Assembly: GCF_029577735.1 (NCBI RefSeq)
Contig: NZ_JARQTO010000002.1
Span: 248,001-312,000 of the forward strand
Reading direction: 5' to 3'
Source of the DNA: Exercitatus varius
Lineage (GTDB): Bacteria; Pseudomonadota; Gammaproteobacteria; Enterobacterales; Pasteurellaceae
Length of the DNA: 64,000 nt
How positions within the stretch are numbered: position 1 is the stretch's first letter; the number at the start of each line of letters is the position of its first letter. The position numbers and the translations under genes are program-made. The notes beneath the pieces are model-generated. The model was not told where the DNA came from. It ran no database searches and saw nothing but the letters and a program-made list of their open reading frames with translations. Of this stretch, positions 52,406 to 61,192 are shown in pieces.

Positions 52406-52533
52406 TATTGCCAATCCATGAATAAATGGGCGTTGATCGATAAAAAGTGCGGTCAAGTTTAACCGATTTTTTGTTATATCTAAAATGAAACCGACGGATT
52501 TCACAATTTTTTTATTTTATTACAAAGAAACGC

Positions 52534-52562
52534 TTGCTATCCCTCATATTTTTCCGTAGAAT
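52534..52562 (+). promoter_or_regulatory. rplU-rpmA promoter
   Basis: TTGCTA (52534-52539), 17-base spacer, TAGAAT (52557-52562); predicted start near 52569, giving a leader of about 67 nt. Confidence 0.65.
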
Positions 52563-52588
52563 TTGCGACCTATTTATATGATTTTGAC

Positions 52589-52618
52589 GTGCTATAAACA
52601 AAATGACGTTATAAGCAC
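52589..52618 (+). promoter_or_regulatory. Stem-loop in the rplU leader
   Basis: GTGCTATAA (52589-52597) pairs with TTAT-A-AGCAC (52609-52618; one bulged A) around an 11-nt loop, 18 bases before the rplU ATG. It may be an L21/L27 autoregulatory leader; this is inference. Confidence 0.4.
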
Positions 52619-52636
52619 AGTATTAGCGGAGTATTT

Positions 52637-52948
52637 ATGTACGCAGTTTTTCAAAGTGGCGGTAAACAACACCGTGTAAGCGAAGGTCAAGTTGTTCGTT
52701 TAGAAAAACTTGAATTAGCAACCGGTGAAACGGTTGAATTCGATTCAGTGTTGATGGTCGTTAACGGTGAAGATGTTAAAATTGGTGCGCCGGTTGTTTC
52801 TGGTGCGAAAGTAGTGGCTGAAGTGGTTGCGCAAGGTCGTGGCGATAAAGTAAAAATCGTTAAATTCCGTCGCCGTAAACACAGCCGTAAACAGCAAGGT
52901 CATCGTCAGTGGTTCACGGAAGTGAAAATCACTGGGATTCAAGCATAA
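52637..52948 (+). CDS. rplU: 50S ribosomal protein L21
   Basis: 103 residues, the exact length of E. coli L21. It begins MYAVFQSGGKQHRVSEGQ and ends with the basic RRRKHSRKQQGHRQWFTEVKI-type tail (split here by description). It binds 23S rRNA domain I. Codon use is that of a highly expressed gene (GGT, CGT, GAA, AAA). GCGGAG precedes the ATG; rpmA follows after 20 bases. Confidence 0.99.
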   Translation: MYAVFQSGGKQHRVSEGQVVRLEKLELATGETVEFDSVLMVVNGEDVKIGAPVVSGAKVVAEVVAQGRGDKVKIVKFRRRKHSRKQQGHRQWFTEVKITGIQA

Positions 52949-52968
52949 TTTCAGAGGAGATCAAGTAG

Positions 52969-53226
52969 ATGGCAACTAAAAAAGCTGGTGGTTCAACTCG
53001 TAACGGTCGTGATTCTGAAGCTAAACGCCTTGGTGTTAAACGTTTCGGTGGCGAATCCGTATTAGCAGGCAGCATTATTGTTCGTCAACGCGGTACGAAA
53101 TTCCACGCAGGCAGCAATGTTGGTATGGGTCGTGACCATACTTTGTTCGCAACTGCAGATGGTAAAGTAAAATTTGAAGTTAAAGGCGAAAAAAGTCGTA
53201 AATACGTCAGTATTGTGACTGAATAA
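52969..53226 (+). CDS. rpmA: 50S ribosomal protein L27
   Basis: 85 residues, as in E. coli. The N-terminal tail MATKKAGGSTRNGRDS reaches the peptidyl-transferase centre, and LGVKRFGGESVLAGSIIVRQ is the family signature. AGAGGAGA precedes the ATG. It has the same optimised codon use as rplU. A terminator follows, so yhbE-obgE may have additional promoters. Confidence 0.99.
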   Translation: MATKKAGGSTRNGRDSEAKRLGVKRFGGESVLAGSIIVRQRGTKFHAGSNVGMGRDHTLFATADGKVKFEVKGEKSRKYVSIVTE

Positions 53227-53262
53227 TCAAGAAACCTTATAATTTCGGTCGTATAAAATTTA

Positions 53263-53295
53263 AAATGCCTCACAGTTTTGTGGGGCATTTTTATA
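53263..53295 (+). terminator. Terminator after rpmA
   Basis: AAATGCC-T-CACA pairs with TGTG-G-GGCATTT (one T-G pair), 4-nt loop, then TTTTATATT. Confidence 0.8.
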
Positions 53296-53314
53296 TTGTG
53301 TTAATGTAAAGATT

Positions 53315-54238
53315 ATGAATCAGCAACCCGTTTTAGGCTTTATTTTTGCTTTAATTGCGGCCATGGCATGGGGATCGTTGCCCATTGCATTACAAAACGT
53401 ACTGCGGGTAATGGATGCGGAAAGCATTGTATGGTACCGCTTTTTCGTGGCGGCTTTTGCCTTGTTTTTATTATTGTCCTGGAAGAAAAAATTGCCAGCT
53501 CTTGCGCAATTCAGTCCAAGATATTGGCAATTATCCGTAATTGGCGTGTTGGGACTTGCAGGAAACTTTTTTCTGTTTAATTCTTCTTTGAAGTATATCG
53601 AACCTTCCGTTACCCAGATTTTTATTCATTTATCGTCATTTATGATGTTGATTTGCGGCGTTTTTGTGTTTAAAGAAAAATTAGGCGTGCACCAAAAATT
53701 AGGTTTGGCGGTTTTAATTTTCGGATTAATTTTATTTTTTAACGATAAATTCGCCGTGTTGTTCGGTGTTAACGCGTATTCTACGGGAATTATGTTGAGT
53801 GTAACGGCGGCGGTGGTTTGGGTCGGTTATGGTATGGCGCAGAAATTGATGTCGCGTTCATTTAGCGCTCAGCAAATTTTGCTGATTATGTATGCGGGAT
53901 GCGTTATTGTGTTTATGCCCTTTGCAAAATTTTCACAAATTGAAGGATTAAGCGGTTTTACTTTAGGTTGTTTCATTTATTGTTGTTTGAATACGCTGAT
54001 TGGCTACGGTGCTTATGCCGAAGCGTTAAATCGCTGGGACGTTTCGAAAGTCAGCGTAGTGATTACTTTGGTGCCGTTGTTCACGATTTTATTTTCCCAT
54101 ATTTTACATAAAATCAATCCGGAGCATTTTGCTATGCCTCATCTTAATAGCATTAGTTATATTGGGGCGTTTGTTGTAGTATTGGGAGCAATTATCTCGG
54201 CGGCGGGATATAAATTGTTCAAGCATAGAAAGGTATAG
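53315..54238 (+). CDS. yhbE: EamA/DMT-family permease (YhbE-like)
   Basis: Inner-membrane protein of 307 residues with ten hydrophobic helices in two EamA repeats (about 8-140 and 155-300). The first repeat starts FALIAAMAWGSLPIAL and the second TGIMLSVTAAVVWVGYG. Substrate unknown; the family exports amino acids and other metabolites. The order rplU-rpmA-yhbE-obgE is conserved in gamma-proteobacteria. It ends 3 bases before obgE, so the two are coupled. No USS inside; AT-richer than obgE. Confidence 0.9.
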   Translation: MNQQPVLGFIFALIAAMAWGSLPIALQNVLRVMDAESIVWYRFFVAAFALFLLLSWKKKLPALAQFSPRYWQLSVIGVLGLAGNFFLFNSSLKYIEPSVTQIFIHLSSFMMLICGVFVFKEKLGVHQKLGLAVLIFGLILFFNDKFAVLFGVNAYSTGIMLSVTAAVVWVGYGMAQKLMSRSFSAQQILLIMYAGCVIVFMPFAKFSQIEGLSGFTLGCFIYCCLNTLIGYGAYAEALNRWDVSKVSVVITLVPLFTILFSHILHKINPEHFAMPHLNSISYIGAFVVVLGAIISAAGYKLFKHRKV

Positions 54239-54241
54239 AAG

Positions 54242-55414
54242 ATGAAATTTATTGATGAAGCTTTGATTCGTATTGAAGCGGGAGACGGCGGTAACGGCTG
54301 TGTGAGTTTCCGTCGTGAAAAATTTATTCCGAAAGGCGGCCCTGACGGCGGCGACGGCGGCGACGGCGGCGATGTTTATTTGCTTGCCGACGAAAATCTA
54401 AACACCTTAATCGATTACCGTTTTGAGAAACGTTTTGCCGCACAACGCGGCGAAAACGGGCGCAGTTCCGATTGCACGGGGCGGCGCGGGCAGGATATTA
54501 CGTTACGCGTACCGGTGGGAACCCGTGCGATTGATAACGATACCAAAGAAATTCTGGGGGATTTAACTCGGCACGGCAGTAAATTGCTGGTGGCGAAAGG
54601 CGGTTATCACGGATTGGGCAATACCCGTTTTAAATCTTCCGTAAACCGCGCGCCGCGTCAGAAAACCATGGGAACGCCCGGTGAAAAACGCGATCTGCAA
54701 CTGGAGCTGATGTTGTTGGCGGATGTGGGCATGCTCGGTTTGCCGAATGCCGGAAAATCCACCTTTATTCGCGCGGTTTCCGCAGCAAAACCGAAGGTGG
54801 CGGACTATCCGTTTACCACATTGGTGCCGAGTTTAGGCGTGGCGCGTGTCGGTTCCGATCGCAGCTTTGTAGTGGCGGATATTCCCGGTCTAATTGAAAA
54901 TGCATCCGAAGGCGCAGGGCTCGGCATTCGCTTCCTGAAGCATTTGGAGCGTTGCCGCGTATTGATCCATTTGGTGGATATTGCGCCGATTGATGAAAGC
55001 GATCCCGCCGATAATATTGCCGTTATTGAAAACGAATTGTTTCAATATAGCGAAAAATTGGCGGAGAAGCCGCGCTGGTTGGTGTTCAACAAGATTGATA
55101 CCATGAGCGACGAAGAAGCGGCGGCGCGCGCGAAAGAGATTGTCGAACGCCTCGGCTATGAGGATGACTATTTCCTGATTTCTGCGGCAACGGGTAAAAA
55201 TGTGTCTCAATTAACCCATGACATTATGGATTTCCTTGAAGCGCATCCGCGCGAAACGGAACAAGATAAGCCGGCCGACGAAGTGAAATTCAAATGGGAC
55301 GATTATCATCAACAAGCCGTGGAAAATGCGGTTGAAGACGATGATTTCTGGGACGATTGGTCGGAAGAAGATGACGAAGGCGTGGAAATTATCTACGAAC
55401 GGGGCGGAAATTAA
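54242..55414 (+). CDS. obgE: GTPase Obg/CgtA
   Basis: Essential 50S-assembly and stress GTPase. It has 390 residues: a Gly-rich Obg fold (about 1-158, GGDGGDGGDGGDVY), G domain with G1 GLPNAGKST (about 166-174), G3 DIPGLIENASEGAGLG and G4 NKID, and a short, very acidic C-terminal tail (EDDDFWDDWSEEDDEG). The acidic tail is typical of gamma-proteobacterial Obg. A paired-USS terminator follows. Confidence 0.97.
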   Translation: MKFIDEALIRIEAGDGGNGCVSFRREKFIPKGGPDGGDGGDGGDVYLLADENLNTLIDYRFEKRFAAQRGENGRSSDCTGRRGQDITLRVPVGTRAIDNDTKEILGDLTRHGSKLLVAKGGYHGLGNTRFKSSVNRAPRQKTMGTPGEKRDLQLELMLLADVGMLGLPNAGKSTFIRAVSAAKPKVADYPFTTLVPSLGVARVGSDRSFVVADIPGLIENASEGAGLGIRFLKHLERCRVLIHLVDIAPIDESDPADNIAVIENELFQYSEKLAEKPRWLVFNKIDTMSDEEAAARAKEIVERLGYEDDYFLISAATGKNVSQLTHDIMDFLEAHPRETEQDKPADEVKFKWDDYHQQAVENAVEDDDFWDDWSEEDDEGVEIIYERGGN

Positions 55415-55428
55415 TTCCATGAAACGGA

Positions 55429-55469
55429 AAAGTGCGGTCAAAAAACGATGAGATTTTTGACCGCACTTT
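55429..55469. terminator. Paired-USS terminator after obgE
   Basis: Perfect 16-bp arms (55429-55444 and 55454-55469) with a 9-nt loop; both arms contain consensus USS cores (55430-55438 forward, 55460-55468 reverse). Confidence 0.85.
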
Positions 55470-55485
55470 ATTGATTTAGTTGAAA

Positions 55486-55827
55486 TTATTTTTCTTTTTT
55501 CGGTAACGCCGCATGGGAAGCTTTCAATTCTTTCATGCGGTTTTTTAAATCACGACGCTGTTTAGACAGTTCCGCCGCTTTGATGACATAATCGTCAACG
55601 CGGTTTTCATAGTCGTCGTGCATATTGTTGATAATTGCGCGCACGTCTGCAATGCTCATATCGTCCTGAATGTAATCGGTAAGATTATCTAACAATAACA
55701 CGCGTTTTTTGTTATCGCGGATTTTGCGTTCGCAATCGCCGATTTCGCGCAATAATTTGTTACGCTGACGATTAATTCGGACGTATTCTAGAACTTCTTG
55801 GAAGGATTGTTTGCTCACATTTTCCAT
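55486..55827 (-). CDS. Unrecognised charged, helical (coiled-coil) small protein
   Basis: A 113-residue protein, very rich in Arg/Lys/Glu/Asp and with no hydrophobic segment or signal peptide. Stretches such as INRQRNKLLREIGDCERKI and AAELSKQRRDLKNRMKELKA predict long helices able to form coiled coils. I do not recognise the family. The minus-strand leader carries GAGAG before ATG 55827. Convergent with obgE and divergent from serC; codon use resembles its neighbours, so I think it is real. Confidence 0.75.
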   Translation of the reverse strand: MENVSKQSFQEVLEYVRINRQRNKLLREIGDCERKIRDNKKRVLLLDNLTDYIQDDMSIADVRAIINNMHDDYENRVDDYVIKAAELSKQRRDLKNRMKELKASHAALPKKEK

Positions 55828-56023
55828 AATTTTACTCTCAACAGGTTAAACAAAGATAAGGTAATCTAACGTTTTTTTGTTATGCCGTCAAAGTGTTAAA
55901 AAAGATTTTGTGGGATAAATCAATTTTTTCCGCGAATTTACCTAAAATTCGTTGCCTAGCCGGGCTCAAGGTGGTAAAAATACCGAGTTATACTCAAAAT
56001 CAAAAACAATCAGGATGCAAATT

Positions 56024-57112
56024 ATGACACAGGTATTTAATTTCAGCGCGGGACCGGCGATGATGCCGCAAGCGGTTTTAAAAACGGCGCAGGCCGAATT
56101 ATTAAATTGGCAAAACCAAGGGACTTCCGTCATGGAAGTCAGCCATCGCGGTAAGTATTTTATGGAATTAATCGCGCAGGCGGATAAAGATCTGCGTCAG
56201 CTTTTTAAGGTGCCTGATAATTACAAAATTCTTTTCCTGCAAGGCGGCGCCCGCGGCCAATTTGCGGCGGTACCGATGAATTTAATCGGTGCAAAAGGCA
56301 AAGCGCTTTATTTGAACAGCGGCCACTGGTCCGCAATGGCGGCGAAAGAAGCGCGTAATTTCTGCGAAATTGATGAAATCAGCATTGCCGAAAAAGACGA
56401 AAACGGCGTTATCGGCGTGACTCGTACGGATTTCAGCGACATTGCGGATCAATATGATTACGTGCATTACTGCACTAACGAAACCATTACCGGCGTGCAG
56501 ATTAAAGAAGTGCCGAATGTGGGCGACGCGGTTTTAGTGGCGGATATGTCTTCGGATATCATGTCGAAACAAATCGACATCAGTAAATTCGGATTAATTT
56601 ATGCCGGCGCGCAAAAAAATCTGGGACCGGCCGGGATTACCTTAGTGATTGTGCGCGAGGATTTAATCGGTCACGCCCGTCGGGCGACGCCGTCGATTTG
56701 GAATTACGAAGTGCAGGCGAACGCCGATTCCATGATCAACACTCCGCCGACGTTTGCGTGGTATTTGTGTTCCCTGGTGTTCCGACATATGTTGGCGGAA
56801 GGCGGTATCGACGTTTATACTCGCCGCAATGCAACGAAAGCCGAATTGCTGTATAACTTCTTGGATCAGAGTAAATTCTACCGCAATTATATTGCAAAAC
56901 CGAACCGTTCCGTGATGAACGTCACCTTTACCACGGATAACGACGAACTCAACATGAAATTTGTCGCCGAAGCTACTGCCGCCGGCTTGCATGCGCTGAA
57001 AGGGCATAAAGTTTTGGGCGGCATGCGCGCGTCCCTGTATAACGCCATGCCGATTGAAGGCGTGCAGGCGTTAATCGAATTTATGAAAAAATTCGAAGCG
57101 GAAAACGCATAA
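56024..57112 (+). CDS. serC: Phosphoserine aminotransferase
   Basis: Second step of serine synthesis; also acts in pyridoxal phosphate synthesis. It has 362 residues, the same as E. coli. It begins MTQVFNFSAGPAMMP; GTSVMEVSHRGK, the PLP lysine in YAGAQKNLGPAG (about residue 198) and the C-terminal MRASLYNAMP are present. ATG 56024 is chosen over the in-frame upstream start at 55952, as CAGGA precedes it and the extension is not family-like. It is followed by hisC and aroA. Confidence 0.97.
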   Translation: MTQVFNFSAGPAMMPQAVLKTAQAELLNWQNQGTSVMEVSHRGKYFMELIAQADKDLRQLFKVPDNYKILFLQGGARGQFAAVPMNLIGAKGKALYLNSGHWSAMAAKEARNFCEIDEISIAEKDENGVIGVTRTDFSDIADQYDYVHYCTNETITGVQIKEVPNVGDAVLVADMSSDIMSKQIDISKFGLIYAGAQKNLGPAGITLVIVREDLIGHARRATPSIWNYEVQANADSMINTPPTFAWYLCSLVFRHMLAEGGIDVYTRRNATKAELLYNFLDQSKFYRNYIAKPNRSVMNVTFTTDNDELNMKFVAEATAAGLHALKGHKVLGGMRASLYNAMPIEGVQALIEFMKKFEAENA

Positions 57113-57118
57113 TTTGTC

Positions 57119-57145
57119 GCGGGTGATCGACGGTTCACCCGTTTT
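57119..57145 (+). terminator. Hairpin between serC and hisC
   Basis: CGGGTGA and TTCACCCG pair around CGACGG, followed by TTTTC. It may only partly stop transcription into hisC. Confidence 0.5.
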
Positions 57146-57203
57146 CAACATTTCGTAACGGGCAAATTTGTCCTTTTTATCCTTAAAAGTGCGGTCAAAA
57201 TTT

Positions 57204-58310
57204 ATGACATTTTTACAACGAGCCAATCAGGGCGTTCAATCGCTTTCTCCTTATCAAGCGGGAAAACCTATCGAAGAACTGGAACGTGAATTAGGCATCA
57301 GCAATATCGTCAAACTCGCGTCCAACGAAAATCCGTTCGGTTTTCCTGAAAGTGCGAAAAAAGCCATTCGCGAACAACTGGATTCTCTCACTCGTTATCC
57401 CGACAGCAACGGTTTCACCCTGAAACAGACGATTGCCGGAAAATTCGGTTTAAAACCGGAACAAATCACCTTGGGTAACGGTTCTAACGATTTAGTGGAA
57501 TTGTTTGCCCATACGTTCGTTTCAGAACACGACGAAGTGATTTTTTCCAAATATGCGTTTATCGTTTACCCGTTGATTACCCAAGCCATTAACGCCACCG
57601 CCCGCGAAATTCCTGCGAAAAACTGGGGGCATGACTTAGATGCGTTTTTAGCGGTAATCAACGAAAAAACCAAGTTAATTTATATTTCCAATCCGAACAA
57701 TCCGACGGGAAATTTCTTAACGCATAACGAAATTGATGAGTTTCTGGCAAAAGTGCGGTCGGATATTATTGTGGTTTTGGACGAAGCCTATACCGAATTT
57801 ACCGCCAAAGACGAGCGGGTGGATTCTTTCGCGTTATTGAAAAAATATCCGAATTTGGTGGTGTCTCGCTCTTTGTCCAAAGCCTATGGTTTAGCGGGTT
57901 TGCGGATTGGTTATGCGGTAGCGAACGAAGAAATCACCGGTTTATTCAACCGCGTGCGTCAGCCGTTTAATGTGAACAGCCTGGCGTTAGCCGCGGCGGT
58001 TGCGGTGCTAAACGACGATGCCTTTGTGGAAAAAGTGGCGGAAAATAACCGTAACGAACTTAAACGTTATGAAGCGTTCTGCCAACGATACGGGTTGAAA
58101 TATATTCCGTCCAAAGGCAATTTCATTACTATTGATTTTGAACGTCCGGCCGCGCCGATTTATGATGCGTTATTGCATGAAGGCGTTATTGTTCGCCCGA
58201 TCGCCGGTTACGGCATGCCGAATCATTTGCGCGTGAGCATCGGTTTGCCGCAGGAAAACGATCGTTTGTTTGACGCATTAATTAAAGTTTTGAATTTAAA
58301 AGAAATTTAA
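57204..58310 (+). CDS. hisC: Histidinol-phosphate aminotransferase
   Basis: PLP class II aminotransferase of histidine synthesis, 368 residues. SNPNNPTGNF, DEAYTEF and the Schiff-base lysine in SRSLSKAYGLAGLRIGY (about residue 224) are seen. No other his genes are near; the serC-hisC order resembles H. influenzae, which has a stand-alone hisC copy, so it could also act on aromatic amino acids. The ATG (57204) is preceded directly by a USS (57187-57195) with no Shine-Dalgarno; an upstream TTG frame would translate the USS itself. Confidence 0.92.
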   Translation: MTFLQRANQGVQSLSPYQAGKPIEELERELGISNIVKLASNENPFGFPESAKKAIREQLDSLTRYPDSNGFTLKQTIAGKFGLKPEQITLGNGSNDLVELFAHTFVSEHDEVIFSKYAFIVYPLITQAINATAREIPAKNWGHDLDAFLAVINEKTKLIYISNPNNPTGNFLTHNEIDEFLAKVRSDIIVVLDEAYTEFTAKDERVDSFALLKKYPNLVVSRSLSKAYGLAGLRIGYAVANEEITGLFNRVRQPFNVNSLALAAAVAVLNDDAFVEKVAENNRNELKRYEAFCQRYGLKYIPSKGNFITIDFERPAAPIYDALLHEGVIVRPIAGYGMPNHLRVSIGLPQENDRLFDALIKVLNLKEI

Positions 58311-58325
58311 ATATTAATTGTCCTT

Positions 58326-58351
58326 CGGCATACATTGGCTTATGTATGCCG
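58326..58351 (+). terminator. Hairpin after hisC
   Basis: Perfect 10-bp stem CGGCATACAT / ATGTATGCCG with a 6-nt loop, followed by an AT-rich but not T-pure run. Confidence 0.6.
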
Positions 58352-58365
58352 ATTATTTATATTTA

Positions 58366-58389
58366 GGCACGAATCGCGAGATTCGCGCC
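58366..58389. repeat. Dyad repeat before aroA
   Basis: GGCACGAATC and GATTCGCGCC pair around GCGA (one mismatch). The arms resemble the GGGCGAAT/ATTCGCCC dyads of the ileS-lspA gap. Confidence 0.5.
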
Positions 58390-58408
58390 CTCATTTTTAT
58401 AGAAAAGC

Positions 58409-59710
58409 ATGGAAAAAATCACTTTAAATCCAATCAACCGTGTTGAAGGTACGGTTAATTTGCCGGGCTCGAAAAGTTTGTCCAATCGCGCATTATTACT
58501 CGCCGCGCTGGCGAAGGGCACCACGAAAGTGACCAATTTACTTGACAGCGACGATGTGCGTCACATGCTCAATGCGCTCAAACAGCTTGGCGTGAATTAT
58601 AGGCTTTCCGACGATAAAACTACGTGCGAAGTGCAGGGGTTCGGCAAAGCTTTCGAATGGCAAAACGGGTTATCGCTTTTTTTAGGCAATGCCGGCACCG
58701 CCATGCGGCCGTTAACCGCCGCGTTATGTTTGGCTAATCCGGGCGACGAAGGCGTTGCCGAAATTGTGCTTACCGGCGAACCGCGCATGAAAGAACGTCC
58801 TATCAAACATTTGGTGGATGCATTGTTGCAGGCGGGCGCGGAAGTGGAATATTTGGAACAGGAAGGTTATCCGCCGCTGGCAATCCGCAATAAAGGTCTG
58901 CACGGCGGCAAGGTGAAAATCGACGGTTCAATTTCTTCTCAATTTTTGACCGCACTTTTAATGGCGGCGCCTATGTCTTCAGCCGATACCGAAATTGAAA
59001 TTATCGGTGATTTGGTATCGAAACCTTATATTGATATCACTTTGAATATGATGAAAATTTTCGGTGTTGAGGTGGAAAATCAACATTATCGGCGTTTTAT
59101 GGTAAAAGGCTGCCAACAATATCAGTCGCCGAACACTTTCTTAGTAGAGGGCGATGCTTCGTCCGCCTCTTATTTTCTGGCGGCGGGCGCTATTAAAGGT
59201 TGCGTGAAAGTCACCGGAGTCGGTAAAAACAGCATTCAGGGCGATCGCTTGTTCGCCGACGTATTGTCCGCCATGGGCGCGAAAATTACTTGGGGCGACG
59301 ATTTTATTCAGGCGGAACAAAGCGAACTTGTGGGAGTGGATATGGATATGAATCACATTCCCGACGCCGCTATGACCATTGCCACCACCGCGCTATTTGC
59401 CAAAGGCGAAACCGTGATCCGTAATATTTATAACTGGCGGGTGAAAGAAACCGATCGTTTAACGGCGATGGCGACGGAATTGCGCAAAGTAGGCGCTACG
59501 GTGGAAGAAGGAGAGGATTTTATCCGCATTCAGCCTTTGCCGTTAGAGCGATTCCGGCATGCGGAAATCGAAACCTATAATGATCACCGTATGGCGATGT
59601 GCTTTGCGTTGATTGCCTTATCCGATACGCCGGTGACGATTTTGGATCCGAAATGTACGGCGAAAACCTTTCCGACATTCTTTGATGAATTTTCAAGAAT
59701 TTCACAATAA
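58409..59710 (+). CDS. aroA: 3-phosphoshikimate 1-carboxyvinyltransferase (EPSP synthase)
   Basis: Sixth step of the shikimate pathway. It has 433 residues with class I features: LPGSKSLSNRALLLAALA (PEP/S3P site), LFLGNAGTAMRPLTAAL (residues near 90-106, the conserved LGNAGTAMRP), GEPRMKERPI and ETYNDHRMAMCFAL. Class I enzymes with this motif are glyphosate-sensitive. serC-(hisC)-aroA recalls the serC-aroA operon of enterobacteria. A reverse USS core is at 58949. Confidence 0.97.
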   Translation: MEKITLNPINRVEGTVNLPGSKSLSNRALLLAALAKGTTKVTNLLDSDDVRHMLNALKQLGVNYRLSDDKTTCEVQGFGKAFEWQNGLSLFLGNAGTAMRPLTAALCLANPGDEGVAEIVLTGEPRMKERPIKHLVDALLQAGAEVEYLEQEGYPPLAIRNKGLHGGKVKIDGSISSQFLTALLMAAPMSSADTEIEIIGDLVSKPYIDITLNMMKIFGVEVENQHYRRFMVKGCQQYQSPNTFLVEGDASSASYFLAAGAIKGCVKVTGVGKNSIQGDRLFADVLSAMGAKITWGDDFIQAEQSELVGVDMDMNHIPDAAMTIATTALFAKGETVIRNIYNWRVKETDRLTAMATELRKVGATVEEGEDFIRIQPLPLERFRHAEIETYNDHRMAMCFALIALSDTPVTILDPKCTAKTFPTFFDEFSRISQ

Positions 59711-59724
59711 TTTGGCCTTAAATC

Positions 59725-59758
59725 AAGGGAAACGTTAAAAATTTACGCTTTCCCTTAG
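59725..59758 (+). terminator. Hairpin after aroA
   Basis: AAGGGAAA-CG pairs with CG-C-TTTCCCTT (one bulge) around an AT loop; the following run is AGATTTTATTT. Confidence 0.6.
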
Positions 59759-59765
59759 ATTTTAT

Positions 59766-59794
59766 TTGACAAAATAAAAACAAGCCTTTATTTG
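59766..59794 (+). promoter_or_regulatory. Predicted lysC promoter
   Basis: Perfect -35 TTGACA (59766-59771), 17-base spacer, TATTTG (59789-59794). The gap after aroA is only 129 bases, too short for a lysine riboswitch. Confidence 0.45.
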
Positions 59795-59839
59795 TATAAG
59801 CCATCAAATATTTTCGTTTTTAGTTTTCAGGAGTTATTT

Positions 59840-61192
59840 ATGTCTCATCTTTCTGTTGCAAAATTCGGCGGGACCAGTGTTGCAAATCATGCCGCTATGA
59901 CGGCTTGTGCAAAAATCGTTATTGCCGATCCCAATACTCGTGTGGTCGTACTTTCCGCTTCTGCCGGTATCACGAATTTATTAGTGGCGCTGGCGAATGG
60001 GGTTGACGCTCAACAACGGGAGAAATTATTAGCTGAAGTTCGTCAAATCCAGGAAAATATTTTAACCGAGTTACAGGATGACAGCTTTGTGCGTCCTGAA
60101 ATCGAACGCTTGCTGGATAATATCGATTCGTTGGCGGAAGCGGCGAGTTTGGCCACTTCGGCGGCGTTAACGGATGAATTAATCAGCCACGGCGAAATGA
60201 TGTCCACTCGTCTGTTCGTGGAAGTGTTGCGCGAATTAAATGCGCAATCAACCTGGTTAGACGTGCGTTCATTGGTGGCAACCAACAGCAATTTCGGTAA
60301 AGCGGCGCCGGATGACGAGCAAACCCAGAAAAACAGCGACAATATTTTAAAACCGTTAATCGATCGCGGTGAGCTGGTGATCACTCAAGGTTTTATCGGA
60401 CGTGATCCGAACGGCAAAACCACTACGTTAGGTCGCGGCGGTTCGGACTATTCGGCGGCACTGATTGCCGAAGTATTGAATGCCAAAGACGTATTGATCT
60501 GGACGGATGTGGCGGGTATTTACACCACGGATCCGCGTATTGTGCCGGCGGCCAAACGTATTGATACCATGAGCTTTGCCGAGGCGGCGGAAATGGCGAC
60601 TTTCGGGGCGAAAGTCTTGCATCCGGCGACATTACTACCGGCAGTGCGCAGTAACATTCCGGTTTATGTGGGTTCCAGCAAAGCGCCGCAAGACGGCGGC
60701 ACCTGGGTCACGCGCGATCCGCAGCCGCGTCCGACATTCCGCGCCATCGCGTTGCGTCGCGATCAAACTTTATTAACGCTTTCCAGTTTAAATATGTTGC
60801 ATGCGCAGGGATTCCTTGCGAATGTGTTCAATATTCTGGCAAAACACAAAATTTCCGTGGACACCATTACCACATCGGAAGTCAGCATTGCGTTAACCCT
60901 GGATAAAACCGGTTCGGCTTCTTCCGGAGCGGAATTGTTATCTAACGAATTACTGACCGAATTGAGCGAAGTGTGCACGGTGAAAGTGGATACGGGACTG
61001 GCGTTGGTGGCGTTAATCGGTAACGATTTGCATATTGCGGCGGGCGTGGCAAAACGCATATTTAATTCATTGGAACCGTATAACGTGCGAATGATTAGTT
61101 ACGGCGCCAGCACAAATAACATCTGCATGCTGGTCCACAGTAATCAGGCGGACGATGTCGTGCGGGCGTTACATGCGGAATTATTTGAATAA
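59840..61192 (+). CDS. lysC: Aspartokinase III (lysine-sensitive type)
   Basis: Phosphorylates aspartate, entry to lysine/threonine/methionine/DAP. It has 450 residues, close to E. coli LysC (449) and without a fused homoserine dehydrogenase. VAKFGGTSVAN is at residues 6-16, SHGEMMSTRLF and GFIGRDPNGKTTTLGRGGSDYSA follow, and the C-terminal ACT pair (about 310-450) includes ISVDTITTSEVSIALTLD. ATG 59840 follows CAGGAGTT. Lysine feedback is inferred from the family. Confidence 0.94.
   Translation: MSHLSVAKFGGTSVANHAAMTACAKIVIADPNTRVVVLSASAGITNLLVALANGVDAQQREKLLAEVRQIQENILTELQDDSFVRPEIERLLDNIDSLAEAASLATSAALTDELISHGEMMSTRLFVEVLRELNAQSTWLDVRSLVATNSNFGKAAPDDEQTQKNSDNILKPLIDRGELVITQGFIGRDPNGKTTTLGRGGSDYSAALIAEVLNAKDVLIWTDVAGIYTTDPRIVPAAKRIDTMSFAEAAEMATFGAKVLHPATLLPAVRSNIPVYVGSSKAPQDGGTWVTRDPQPRPTFRAIALRRDQTLLTLSSLNMLHAQGFLANVFNILAKHKISVDTITTSEVSIALTLDKTGSASSGAELLSNELLTELSEVCTVKVDTGLALVALIGNDLHIAAGVAKRIFNSLEPYNVRMISYGASTNNICMLVHSNQADDVVRALHAELFE

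Noticed and set aside
59711..59839. Lysine riboswitch before lysC
   Set aside because: The gap is 129 bases and is taken up by a terminator hairpin and a TTGACA promoter; a lysine riboswitch needs about 170 bases or more and none of its stems are seen.
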